Origin: Nostoc piscinale CENA21
GTDB taxonomy: Bacteria; Cyanobacteriota; Cyanobacteriia; Cyanobacteriales; Nostocaceae
Reading direction: 5' to 3'
NCBI RefSeq assembly: GCF_001298445.1
Contig: NZ_CP012036.1
Span: forward strand, 1,739,263-1,803,262
Length of the DNA stretch: 64,000 nucleotides
Shown here: piece after piece, positions 25,810 to 33,893 of the stretch
Layout: each line of letters begins with the position of its first letter
Position numbering within the stretch: position 1 is the first letter of the stretch
Notes under the pieces: model-generated
Told to the model about the DNA's origin: nothing
Seen by the model: the letters and a program-made list of their open reading frames with translations, nothing else
Databases searched by the model: none
Position numbers and translations under genes: made by a program

Positions 25810-27306
25810 ATGACTTCTCCCCTATTTGCCAATGCTGCTCAAGCGCGTCAAACAAAACAGCGATTTGCCAAGCCAGAGGATCAACTGTCTTATGAGTTAG
25901 GTAAGGCAGTTCAAGAATTGCCACCGCTTTATACTAGATTTTTAGCTGGAACCATTAGTTTAGCGTTATTCGGCACAATCGCCTGGGCGCATTTCTCGGA
26001 AATTGACGAAGTAGCGATCGCTCAAGGGGAATTAATTGCTTCAACTCAAGTCAGACCTTTGACATCCCTAGGGAATGGGATGATTTTAGCGGTGAAGGTG
26101 AAAGAAGGCGATCGGGTGACCAAAAATCAAGTGTTAGTTGAACGTGACCCCGATTTCCAAAAAACAGACGTAAACCGCCTGACAGAATCTAGCAAATTGA
26201 TTAAAGATGACTTAGAGCGTTTGGATGTAGAACGCATCGGCGGTCAAAGCACTGGTGAGAAACTACAAGATGAACTGTTGACTGCTCGCTTACGCGATTA
26301 TCAAGCACGTCAAGCCAGCGCCGAAGCCGAAGCTAACCGCCAACGCGCCCTCCTCGACCAAGCAAAAGTCCGCTTGACAAGATTGCGAGAAAATTTAGAA
26401 ACTGCCAAAACTGCATTAGTTAACTCCAAAGCTAACTTAGCTAATGCTCAAAATATCCGCGCAACAGTCAAAGAAGCATTAATAATTGCCAAAAATCGAG
26501 AAACCAAACTCCGCACCTTGATTACTCCTGGTGCTGTCCCTAGAGTTGATTACTTAGAAGCTCAAGAAAGATTAAATCGTGCTACTACAGATGTCACTCG
26601 TGCAGAAGATGAAGTAACCAACGCGAGTAATAGAGTCGCAGAAGCACAAGATCGAGTGGTATCTCTCGAAAAAGACATTGCAGCCCAAGTCCAAGAAGTC
26701 CGTCAAGCCGAAGAAGCTTTTCAAGGGGCGCGTAATCAAGCACAACGTGTAACATCTGAGCGTCAAAGTGAAATTTTGACTCAAATGAACAAGCGCAAAG
26801 AAGAATTAACCACCGTCTCTGGTCAATTAGCCCAGGCGAAAAAGCAGCAAGACGGAGAAACCATCAAAGCACCTGTGGCTGGGACAATCTACAGAATTAA
26901 GGCTACCAAAGGCCCTGTACAATCAGGGGAAGAATTACTGTCTATCTTGCCAGATGGCGAAGAATTAGAACTAGAGGTGAAAGTCCTCAACCGCGATATT
27001 GGTTTTATTCGTCCAGGGATGAAGGCAAAGGTTAAAATGGCTACTTTTCCTTTCCAAGAATTCGGCACTATTGATGGCACAGTAGTACAAGTTAGCCCCA
27101 ACGCCGTAGTTGATAAAGATTTGGGTTTGGTTTTCCCCACCAGAATTCAAATGAATAAACATTCCCTAAACGTACGGGGTAAAGAAGTAGTATTTACACC
27201 AGGTATGGTGGCTACAGGAGAAATTGTCACGCGCAAGAAATCAATTTTAACTTTCCTTATCGAACCCGTAACTCGCCGATTTAGCGAAGCTTTTTCTGTT
27301 AGGTAA
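25810..27306 (+). CDS. HlyD-family membrane fusion protein, stand-alone
   Basis: A 498-residue type I secretion adaptor. It has one membrane helix at about residues 45-65, a biotinyl-lipoyl half (VKVKEGDRVTKNQVLVERDP), a long coiled coil at about 120-350 rich in Ala/Glu/Arg, a second half (GETIKAPVAGTIYRIKATKGPV) and a beta-barrel ending near TRKKSILTFLIEPVTRRF. It must work with an ABC exporter and a TolC channel, but no ABC gene adjoins it. It is of the same general class as the HlyD gene at 38792-40313, so sharing with the C39 exporter is possible. The ATG 25810 begins MTSPLFANAAQ. No function in heterocysts can be claimed. Confidence 0.82.
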   Translation: MTSPLFANAAQARQTKQRFAKPEDQLSYELGKAVQELPPLYTRFLAGTISLALFGTIAWAHFSEIDEVAIAQGELIASTQVRPLTSLGNGMILAVKVKEGDRVTKNQVLVERDPDFQKTDVNRLTESSKLIKDDLERLDVERIGGQSTGEKLQDELLTARLRDYQARQASAEAEANRQRALLDQAKVRLTRLRENLETAKTALVNSKANLANAQNIRATVKEALIIAKNRETKLRTLITPGAVPRVDYLEAQERLNRATTDVTRAEDEVTNASNRVAEAQDRVVSLEKDIAAQVQEVRQAEEAFQGARNQAQRVTSERQSEILTQMNKRKEELTTVSGQLAQAKKQQDGETIKAPVAGTIYRIKATKGPVQSGEELLSILPDGEELELEVKVLNRDIGFIRPGMKAKVKMATFPFQEFGTIDGTVVQVSPNAVVDKDLGLVFPTRIQMNKHSLNVRGKEVVFTPGMVATGEIVTRKKSILTFLIEPVTRRFSEAFSVR

Positions 27307-27638
27307 CAAGTTATATCATGTCCGACCAAACGCTTGTCATTACCTAAGCGTCAGCCTTCCCGTAGAATACGTAGCCATAGCGAAGTGTAGACGCAAAGCG
27401 GCTCCTTCGCTACTGCGTTTACGTTCATACCCGCAGCCTAACTTTACAGTTTCTGCTGCTTCGGCTTATGCGATCGCAACTTTAGCATGATTTTGCTATA
27501 TAAACTGTTATAGTTTTATCTTGACTTTTAAAACCTGGAAGCATGATCTAGCCGCCTTTCATTGGCATCATAAGCTTACCATCGCGGCAAAGTTATGGGT
27601 AAAGTCACAAAGCAGGCTTTGTTTAACTTTGTTTTTAG
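27307..27638. repeat. Repeat-containing spacer
   Basis: No gene seen. At about 27355-27440 there is a Nostoc-type dispersed segment reading TCCCGTAGAATACGTAGCC then AAGTGTAGACGCAAAGCGG. The rest is AT-rich and precedes the tRNA-Leu 3' end. Confidence 0.4.
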
Positions 27639-28017
27639 TGGGGGTGGAGGGACTTGAACCCTCACGACCGTTTAAGGTCAACGGATTTTCATTCTCTTGC
27701 AGCTTTCACTACTACCTAGGAGTTTTAACTACCTTTTGGTTTTGAGAATTGGACTCTCCCTTTACCCTCGCCTTTACGTTAGGGTAGCTCCCGTCGAGTC
27801 TCTGCACCTTCCTAAAACTTTGAGTTTAAGTTCAAAAGTATGAATTTTAAACTTACTCAGCACTTTTAACTCAGCACTTGTTTTAGGCTTGGCTCAGGAT
27901 TGCCTTGTCTGAAAACAGATTTAGGTTTCCCTGAGTTTGAGAGCTTCCACTTGAAGAATTTCTTCATCAAGGCTCAGTTTTCTAAGTCCGTAGCGTCTGC
28001 CATTCCGCCACACCCCC
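27639..28017 (-). tRNA. tRNA-Leu(UAA) interrupted by a group I intron
   Basis: Exon 1 (28017-27984) reads from GGGGGTGTGGCGGAATGGCA to the anticodon first base, and exon 2 (27689-27639) continues AAAATCCGTTGACC and ends with the T-arm (GAGGGTTCAAGTCCCTC), CACCCCC and the discriminator A. The 7-bp acceptor stem GGGGGTG/CACCCCC pairs perfectly; the anticodon loop is CTTAAAA, giving UAA. The CCA tail is not encoded. The intron is inserted between U34 and A35, the conserved cyanobacterial and chloroplast site. Splicing is needed for function. Confidence 0.95.
27690..27983 (-). ncRNA. Group I self-splicing intron in tRNA-Leu(UAA)
   Basis: A 294-base intron. It follows a U in the upstream exon and ends in G (position 27690), the two hallmarks of group I splice sites. 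Recognisable core pieces include the segment AATCCTGAGCCAAGC and GTGCAGAGACTCGACGGGAG. An internal region with near-repeats of GTGCTGAGT (P6b arm) is the part known to vary among Nostoc strains. No homing endonuclease is encoded. Confidence 0.93.
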
Positions 28018-28348
28018 AAGTTTATTTAGGAGTCATTTATTTTTTGGAGGTAACAAATACTCCCTCATCTATTCCACCATCAATTGTGCATTTTGTGAAC
28101 TAGGTAAAAAAAAATTTTGTCTGTGTTGGGCGATCGCATTACTTTTTGCAATTTATCGCTTTAGACAAGCATCTTTACCTTGGTGTTACAAGTACACACA
28201 TCAGATACTGGCTTTGCTATTGTAGCACTATCCTAAAATTTGTCCAGCAAAAGAGCAGAATTTTTGGACAGTTACATAAATAGGACTCTTCAGCCTATGA
28301 TGAAAAACAGATGCACCAAATGGCCTTGTCTACAAAGAGAGAAAACCT
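28018..28348. other. Spacer upstream of ndhL
   Basis: About 330 bp between divergent tRNA-Leu and ndhL. I see a HIP1 site (28129-28136) and no gene; it should hold the promoters of both. Confidence 0.4.
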
Positions 28349-28561
28349 ATGATCGTAGCCCTGCTGTATCTGATTTTGGCTGGCGCTTATTTATTAGTCC
28401 TCCCTGTGGCTGTAATGTTTTACATGAAGCTGCGATGGTATGCAGCTACCTCTATTGAGCGTGCTTTTATGTACTTTTTGGTTTTCTTCTTCTTTCCCGG
28501 TTTGTTGGTTCTGTCGCCCTTTGTGAACCTGCGACCACAACCGCGCAAAATTGAAGCTTAA
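28349..28561 (+). CDS. ndhL: NAD(P)H-quinone oxidoreductase subunit L (NdhL)
   Basis: A 70-residue thylakoid membrane subunit of the NDH-1 complex, used in respiration, cyclic electron flow and CO2 uptake. It shows the family pattern: an N-terminal helix (LLYLILAGAYLLVLPVAV), a short polar link with MKLRWYAATSIERAFMY, and a second helix (YFLVFFFFPGLLVLSPF) followed by a basic tail. Length is as usual. The ATG at 28349 has AGAG just upstream. It is followed 24 bases later by the DUF3007 gene, and trpA lies next, an order I know from several cyanobacteria. Confidence 0.95.
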   Translation: MIVALLYLILAGAYLLVLPVAVMFYMKLRWYAATSIERAFMYFLVFFFFPGLLVLSPFVNLRPQPRKIEA

Positions 28562-28585
28562 CAAGATTGGTAGGTCATAACTCTC

Positions 28586-28900
28586 ATGCGACGCATCGAC
28601 GCTCTTGGAATTGGTTTAGGCATTTTTATTGCTGGTGGCTTGGCTTATGTGGGATTACAACTTGTTGGCTTAGATGCTCAACAAGCTGGGATATGGAGCC
28701 AAGCTGTGCTAGTGGTGATTGGCTTGGTTGGTTGGGTAAGCACTTATGTTTACCGCGCTGTGAATAAAAATATGACCTACCATCAGCAACGGGAAGACTA
28801 TGAACAAGCGTTTTTCCAAAAGCGGTTGGAAGAACTTACGCCAGAAGAACTAGCAAAAATTCAAGCCGAGGTTGAACAAGAAAAACAATCTCAGATTTAA
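28586..28900 (+). CDS. DUF3007 membrane protein
   Basis: A 104-residue protein with two membrane helices (about 7-27 and 38-58) and a charged C-terminal tail (YHQQREDYEQAFFQKRLEEL and PEELAKIQAEVEQE). This is the DUF3007 family, found in cyanobacteria and chloroplasts, usually beside ndhL. A chloroplast member takes part in NDH or protein import/assembly functions in some reports, but I cannot assign a role. It sits 24 bp after ndhL and is probably co-transcribed with it. Confidence 0.88.
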   Translation: MRRIDALGIGLGIFIAGGLAYVGLQLVGLDAQQAGIWSQAVLVVIGLVGWVSTYVYRAVNKNMTYHQQREDYEQAFFQKRLEELTPEELAKIQAEVEQEKQSQI

Positions 28901-28916
28901 AGTGATCATTTTATGA

Positions 28917-29080
28917 GTCAATAGTCAATAGTCGGTGAAGAAGGGAACAGGGAACAGGGAACAGGGAATAGTGTTTCTAGTTCTGGGATTCAAAGATATT
29001 GACTTCCATCGGTACTATCCGTTTTCTCGTTACTGATTCATTCTTTTGACTGTTGACCCTTGACTTTTGATTTTTGACTA
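28917..29080. repeat. STRR tracts upstream of trpA
   Basis: Contains TCAATAGTCAATAGTC, then about three heptamer units GGGAACA (28943-28966), and later the series TTGACCCTTGACTTTTGATT (29051-29078). All are typical cyanobacterial short tandem repeats. Confidence 0.7.
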
Positions 29081-29878
29081 ATGACCGCCATTTCCGATCG
29101 CTTTGAAACCTTAAAACGGAATCAAGAGTGCGCTCTGATTCCGTTTATTACTGCTGGTGATCCAGATTTAGCAACCACCGCATCCGCTTTGAAAATTTTA
29201 GATAATAGCGGTGCTGACTTGATTGAACTCGGTGTACCTTATTCTGATCCTCTGGCGGATGGGCCAGTGATTCAGGCGGCTGCTACCCGCGCTTTGCAAC
29301 AGGGAACCAAGTTAGAAGACGTTCTGGAAATGTTGCAAGATATTACCCCCAGCTTGCAAGCGCCAATTATTTTGTTTACTTATTACAACCCAATTCTGCA
29401 CCGGGGTATTGAAAATTTTCTCCAGCAAATTGCCAAGGCTGGGGTAGCAGGATTGGTAGTACCTGATTTACCTTTAGAAGAAGCGGCTGGCTTGCTCAAA
29501 CCTGCTGATGAGATCGGGATTGATTTAACTTTATTGGTAGCGCCTACTAGTTCGGCTGATAGAATCGAAGCGATCGCTCGTGCTTCCCAAGGATTTATTT
29601 ATTTAGTGAGTGTGACTGGGGTAACTGGGATGCGATCGCAAATGGAAACACGCGTATCGGATTTACTCCAGCAAATTCGTAATGTTACTAATAAACCCAT
29701 CGGGGTTGGTTTTGGAATTTCTCATGTTGAACAAGCCCTTCAGGTCAGAGATTGGGGAGCAGATGCCGCAATTGTTGGTAGTGCTTTTGTCAAACGTCTA
29801 GCAGAAGGTACTCCTGAAGAGGGATTAAATGCGATCGGCCAATTTTGCCAAAGCCTGAAAGCTGCTCTACGCAGTTAG
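29081..29878 (+). CDS. trpA: Tryptophan synthase alpha chain
   Basis: A 265-residue (beta/alpha)8 enzyme that cleaves indole-3-glycerol phosphate to indole and glyceraldehyde 3-phosphate; indole passes to the TrpB partner. The signature LIELGVPYSDPLADGPVIQ holds the catalytic Asp, the first catalytic Glu is in LIELG, and GVGFGIS near residue 210 binds phosphate. Length is normal. It starts MTAISDRFE at 29081, preceded by STRR sequence and no strong Shine-Dalgarno. trpB is not in the window; dispersed trp genes are usual in cyanobacteria. Confidence 0.96.
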   Translation: MTAISDRFETLKRNQECALIPFITAGDPDLATTASALKILDNSGADLIELGVPYSDPLADGPVIQAAATRALQQGTKLEDVLEMLQDITPSLQAPIILFTYYNPILHRGIENFLQQIAKAGVAGLVVPDLPLEEAAGLLKPADEIGIDLTLLVAPTSSADRIEAIARASQGFIYLVSVTGVTGMRSQMETRVSDLLQQIRNVTNKPIGVGFGISHVEQALQVRDWGADAAIVGSAFVKRLAEGTPEEGLNAIGQFCQSLKAALRS

Positions 29879-30178
29879 TCGGGAGTAGGGAAAGCCAGGA
29901 AAGAACAAATGACTGTTGACTCTTAACTCATGACTTTCTTGCCACCTCAGAAAAAGTAGATTAAGAATGTATAACAGTATAGTTTTTTTACCCTAATTTA
30001 GTAGACAATTTGACCTTTATGGTCTTGAATATTAACAGCAGATTGCAGGCTGTAAAAAAACTAGCTGGTACTGTCGCTTATACTTTAAGTGTTTAGGTGA
30101 ATTTGAGTAAGTAAAAGATTATGAGTGTGAGAGTGTGTCAGTCACAAACAATTACGTCGCAGCTGAGGGACAAAAGCG

Positions 30179-30817
30179 ATGAGTGAAAGTATGGCATTTA
30201 TCGGTGGAGTCGCTGTGGCTGGGCTGGCGGCGCTTGTTTTGCTCAAGGGAACAAATAATCCCTTACAACCTAACTTTACTGTTACCCCCCAAATGCCCAC
30301 TGTAGTTGCACCCCAGCTACAGCCGCCTATGCAGTATCCATCTAACTACGGACAACCGTACCCGAATACTCAGCCACCTACCGCGTCTCAGCCTGAGCTA
30401 CGGGCAGAGTTTGAGCAATTAAAAGCTGAATTAAATCGTTTAAGAACCGACAATGAACAGCTAAAAGGGGCAAACCAACGACTATTGGACAATCAAAATG
30501 CCCAACAGTTGTTATTAGCACAGCAAAATAGCCAAAAAGCGGCATCTGAAGTATTACAACCTCAAAACGCTTGGTGGACTTCACCAATTGTTTGGGCTGT
30601 GGGAGGCGCAACTTTGACTGTTGGTGGCGGTATTGTAGTTGCTGGAGTATTGGCTTTATTTGGGCCGCGCAGCCGTCCGACTCGCACAGTGCAGGTAATT
30701 CATCCTTATCAAGGTTCTACTCCGCCTTTGGTTCCTGTACGACGAGCTGAGTTTCTTCCGCCTTCTCGCCAAGAAGCCAGACGAGTTGAAGCACCAGAGT
30801 ATGACGAAATGCACTAG
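30179..30817 (+). CDS. Hypothetical membrane protein with coiled coil
   Basis: I do not recognise this 212-residue protein. It has an N-terminal membrane helix (MAFIGGVAVAGLAALVLLKG), a Pro/Gln/Tyr-rich periplasmic-like or cytosolic linker (to about 75), a coiled coil at about 78-125 (LRAEFEQLKAELNRLRTDNE), a second membrane helix (TSPIVWAVGGATLTVGGGIV..., about 138-165) and a basic/Pro-rich tail. A GAGGGA ribosome site lies nine bases before ATG 30179. The build suggests a scaffolding role in a membrane. The next gene is about 980 bp away; a terminator sits about 190 bp past its stop. Confidence 0.6.
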   Translation: MSESMAFIGGVAVAGLAALVLLKGTNNPLQPNFTVTPQMPTVVAPQLQPPMQYPSNYGQPYPNTQPPTASQPELRAEFEQLKAELNRLRTDNEQLKGANQRLLDNQNAQQLLLAQQNSQKAASEVLQPQNAWWTSPIVWAVGGATLTVGGGIVVAGVLALFGPRSRPTRTVQVIHPYQGSTPPLVPVRRAEFLPPSRQEARRVEAPEYDEMH

Positions 30818-31009
30818 TTCAGAACACAGGAGTTCTGTAACCAGGAATCATAATTTAATACTAATTTTGCCTACCAAGAGCAAGGTTTGAAACTTAATAT
30901 TTCAGGTACTCAAAGACGAGTTCGTGAGAAATTCGTTCTAGATACTGGCTTATGAGTTCTGAATTCTTATTTAGAAAATGCTTGCCTTGTTAGATAAAAA
31001 GTTTAGATA

Positions 31010-31060
31010 AAGCATGAGGTGAAATCTTTACCTTGATGCTTAATTTTTTATTTTTGTTTT
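31010..31060 (+). terminator. Rho-independent terminator
   Basis: An interrupted stem, AAGCAT/AGGT against ACCT/ATGCTT (31010-31041), followed by TAATTTTTTATTTTTGTTTT. It is the probable end of transcripts from 30179-30817. Confidence 0.7.
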
Positions 31061-31181
31061 AAGGGTAATCAAAAAAATAATTTTCTCCCTGATCTTCCTT
31101 GTTAGCAGATAATGGGAAATTTTTTGCTTGGAAGTCCCTAATGAGAATCAGCTAATACCATTTTGGATTTTAGATTTTGCG

Positions 31182-31316
31182 AAAAGTTGAGCCAGTGCGT
31201 TGGACGGGTTTCCCGGCTTGAAGCAACTGGCGTTGCGTGGGCGGGTTTCCCACGCCAGTCGCTACAACGGAGGGAACCTCCGCAACGCGCTGGCTCGACT
31301 TGAGCAAACTTTTCAA
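31182..31316. repeat. Palindromic dispersed element, full copy
   Basis: The ends are inverted (AAAAGTTGAGCCAGTGCGTTG against CAACGCGCTGGCTC..AACTTTT), so this may be a MITE-like hairpin element. Its segment 31233-31308 reappears in inverse orientation at 33576-33651 with a single mismatch over 76 bp. A 72-codon minus-strand ORF crossing it is an artefact of the repeat. Confidence 0.7.
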
Positions 31317-31499
31317 GACAGATATTGGATTGGGTAAGGGTTGATTGGTAAGTTTTTCAGCCATCCATCTGTCGCAATCATTTTTCAATTTGGTATAAGC
31401 ACAAGAAAAAGAAGAAAAAGAGACATAATTAATTCTATTCTGCCGACATACTGCACTAGTAATACCGTTTCTTGATAAAGATGCAACTTATAGAGGCTC

Positions 31500-31532
31500 A
31501 GATCCCCGACTTCTTGGAGAAGTCGGGGATCT
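31500..31532. repeat. 33-bp palindromic repeat, copy 3
   Basis: Third copy of the AGATCCCCGACTTCTT palindrome, centred on TTGGA with one mismatched base next to the centre. It stands about 260 bp before the peptide gene. Confidence 0.8.
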
Positions 31533-31795
31533 TTTAGTTCAGGAATGATTTAGAAATGCTAGATATGTCTACAGAATTAGTTTTTGTTCTTCTGCTCCGG
31601 CCTAAACTTTTTGTGCCTTATTTAGTAAATATAAACTTAAACTTTTAATTTAAGCTCCAAAAAATGCGATATTTTTGTCCCGATTTATGCTTGGCATTCT
31701 CTTGCATTTCAAGATTCAAGAAAGCATGATGTTAATAGGAAGAGACAAAACAAAGTTTCTCCACAAAAACAACTTGAATCTTGAGGTTTATTATC

Positions 31796-31960
31796 ATGGC
31801 TGAAATTAAAATTAATCAACTGAAATCCGAAAAAACTGCTGATGAAATCGTTGACTTAAAGGCTAAATCTGCAAAAGATTCTCCAGAGTTTACAGCTTTC
31901 ACAACTGTACGTGGTGGTGTTGCTTTTGCAGCTGCTAAATGGTCTTCTTTCTTAGCGTAA
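31796..31960 (+). CDS. 54-residue double-glycine precursor peptide candidate
   Basis: A small gene with GAGG nine bases before ATG 31796 (TTGAGGTTTATTATC). The product starts MAEIKINQLKSEK, has an acidic/helical N-terminal two-thirds, and then SPEFTAFTTVRGG followed by VAFAAAKWSSFLA. A Gly-Gly at residues 40-41, with Val at -4 and Phe at -7 and -10, looks like the leader end recognised by C39 peptidases. Cleavage would release a 13-residue hydrophobic peptide with one Trp and one Lys. A C39-peptidase ABC exporter, an HlyD protein and a parvulin-type isomerase lie downstream. A hairpin after the gene (32040-32079) separates it from the TPR gene. The precursor role is inference; no modifying enzyme is recognised in the window. 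Alternative: an unrelated small regulatory protein. Confidence 0.65.
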   Translation: MAEIKINQLKSEKTADEIVDLKAKSAKDSPEFTAFTTVRGGVAFAAAKWSSFLA

Positions 31961-32039
31961 GATAGAAAAATTTTCCCAAATAGTTCTGAAATACACAATC
32001 ATTGTTGCTGATTTCAAAACTATTTTAAAAGGAACTTTT

Positions 32040-32079
32040 CACAGTGACATTAGGTTATGAAATTAACTATGTCACTGTG
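32040..32079 (+). terminator. Hairpin between precursor and TPR gene, possible partial terminator
   Basis: CACAGTGACAT (32040-32050) pairs exactly with ATGTCACTGTG (32069-32079), with an 18-base loop. It is not followed by a U-tract, so it is more likely an RNA stabiliser or attenuator that keeps precursor mRNA more abundant than the downstream genes. It could also be an operator dyad. Confidence 0.5.
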
Positions 32080-32170
32080 ATTCATCTAATGTCTAGTTAC
32101 TCATCAAACTGTTACTAGATTTTTGTAGTAGTGCAATAACTACATAATAATGAATATCAGGAGAGATATT

Positions 32171-33499
32171 ATGCTAACTCTTAATAGTTCATCTATTGCT
32201 TGGTTAAATCGACAATATTTTGATTTAGGCCCTCTCAATGGCGGTAAACCTCATCATTATGGAATTGAATTTAGTTATAATAGTTTAATTAATAACACTA
32301 CACTTCCCTATACAGTTCAAGTTAATGTCTCGCCTTTCTTTCGCGAATCTCTGGTAAAAGAAACTGGGATGTTTCAATATCATGTTAATCATCCACTACA
32401 GTTAGCAAAAGAATTACGTACTGAACGTTGGGAAAAGCTTTGTGAGTATTTATCTAATTATCAAGAATTACCCAATATCACCAAATTGCGGGTGATGAAC
32501 TTATTACGTAGCTTGTGCTTTCATCGAGTCGTGAAAGAGTATATCCCAGAAATATCTAGTGATGAAATTGCTAGTAATGTGGAACTTGCTACTCTTGCAT
32601 GGTGTAGGGCGCTTTCTAGCTTGATTACTCACTTTGACGATCGCACCTTTGATTATATTCAAGAAATTGCTGCGATCGCTACTCATGCACCATCGGGAAG
32701 TAAGGTAAAAATCAACGCCGGATTACAAATGGTAGTTGAATATTCCAAAATATTTGGCGATTTAGCCGCAGCTGAGTTTTGGCGTGAAGAAGTTACCAAG
32801 GACATTGAAATTTTAAGACCTTCACTCAACGAGTTTGAATATAACTTGTTGATGAGTATGTACTACCGTTCTGTTTCTTTTGTGCCATTTTTACGCAGAG
32901 ATAAACAGAAAGTAGTTGAAGAAATGGATTTATGCGAGTCTCACGCCAGAAGTTTAAAACCTGAAAATGAATTGCAACAAGTTGTCGCCCGCGAAAATCT
33001 CAGCTTGTGTATGGAAAGTCGTTCTAAAGAGTCTATATGGCTAAAGGATCTCGATTTAGCAGAAGAACGAGTACGTCTGATAGTCCAGCTAGAGCCTCTA
33101 GAACCGAGATATCATTTAGAATTGGCGGAAGTTTTAACCAAACGTGGCAAACTCGAAGAAGCAGCAAAAGTCTATCGTTCAGCCACAAGATTAGGCCCTC
33201 CAGGAACTCCAGTAGCTTGGTTTATGGCTGGTCAATGTCATGAAAAAATGGGTGAATTAGAGTTAGCTAGTGATTGTTATCTGGCTTCTCTACAAATCGA
33301 ACCAGAGGCTATCTCAGTTGTTCAACACCTAGCTAATATAGCTCCTAGTTTGGGAAATCCCGGACTGGTAAATTGGAGTAATTTACGTTTGGCAGAACTG
33401 GAAGAACAAAAGCAACAATTACAACCCAAAGCCGCACCTAACTTCCAAAGTGAATCCTTGTCTGCATTAAAGCGATCGGCGGATAAAGTATTAGTTTAA
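32171..33499 (+). CDS. TPR-containing protein of the peptide cluster
   Basis: Protein of 442 residues if started at ATG 32171, which has the strong Shine-Dalgarno CAGGAGAG (32158-32165) five bases upstream; an earlier in-frame ATG at 32150 has none. The N-terminal part (LNGGKPHHYGIEFSYNSLIN..) matches no family I know. The middle is all-helical, and the C-terminal 120 residues hold about two to three tetratricopeptide-like repeats (LEPRYHLELAEVLTKRGKLEE, PVAWFMAGQCHEKMGELELAS). TPRs bind peptides or partner proteins. It lies between the precursor and the isomerase, so it could recognise or sort the peptide before export; this is inference. No catalytic motif was noticed. Confidence 0.6.
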   Translation: MLTLNSSSIAWLNRQYFDLGPLNGGKPHHYGIEFSYNSLINNTTLPYTVQVNVSPFFRESLVKETGMFQYHVNHPLQLAKELRTERWEKLCEYLSNYQELPNITKLRVMNLLRSLCFHRVVKEYIPEISSDEIASNVELATLAWCRALSSLITHFDDRTFDYIQEIAAIATHAPSGSKVKINAGLQMVVEYSKIFGDLAAAEFWREEVTKDIEILRPSLNEFEYNLLMSMYYRSVSFVPFLRRDKQKVVEEMDLCESHARSLKPENELQQVVARENLSLCMESRSKESIWLKDLDLAEERVRLIVQLEPLEPRYHLELAEVLTKRGKLEEAAKVYRSATRLGPPGTPVAWFMAGQCHEKMGELELASDCYLASLQIEPEAISVVQHLANIAPSLGNPGLVNWSNLRLAELEEQKQQLQPKAAPNFQSESLSALKRSADKVLV

Positions 33500-33893
33500 G
33501 ATAACAATGAAGCTATGGCAGTCATCAATAATTGGTAATTCTATTTGTAGTTGGAAAAAGGCAGGAGGACGACACTTTGCTCAAGTCGAGCCAGCGCGTT
33601 GCGGAGGTTCCCTCTGTTGTAGCGACTGGCGTGGGAAACCCGCCCACGCAAGTGTCTCCAGAAGGCAGAAGACAGGAGGAGAAAGGGTTTTAGTTTAAAT
33701 AACCTTTCTTAACATAGTTCTGTTTTTTCTCACCGAGTTACTTATATCCTTACAAATTTATCAATCAAAGAGGACTGTTATAGCAATCTTAAGTAATTTA
33801 CCAACATCACTACTTTGTCCTCCTTGTCTACCCTTTCCCCCTTGTCTCTTTCATTCACATATCAAATAAAACTGTTAGAAATTCCTATTTAAA
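33500..33893. other. Spacer with second copy of the 76-bp repeat
   Basis: No gene. It contains the inverse repeat copy at 33576-33651 and a short STRR (CCTCCTTGTCTACCC) near 33820-33848. The isomerase gene follows. Confidence 0.5.
33576..33651. repeat. 76-bp repeat, inverse orientation to 31233-31308
   Basis: Begins TTTGCTCAAGTCGAGCCAGC and ends CGCCCACGCAA. It differs from the reverse complement of 31233-31308 at one position (CTCTGTTG here, CTCCGTTG there). The two bracket the precursor and TPR genes. Confidence 0.75.

Larger units (their letters stand above)
30818..31795. other. Long repeat-rich spacer before the peptide gene
   Basis: About 980 bp with no convincing gene. It holds a terminator (31010-31060), a palindromic MITE-like element (31182-31316) and palindrome copy 3 (31500-31532). 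The last 250 bp (31550-31795) should carry the promoter of the peptide gene, but no clear minus-35/minus-10 pair could be chosen. Confidence 0.5.

Noticed and set aside
31170..31388. 72-codon minus-strand ORF
   Set aside because: It lies across the palindromic dispersed element (31182-31316) and reads the repeat, not a protein.
33507..33698. 63-codon plus-strand ORF
   Set aside because: It covers the second copy of the 76-bp repeat; composition is Cys/Arg-rich and there is no homologue-like pattern.
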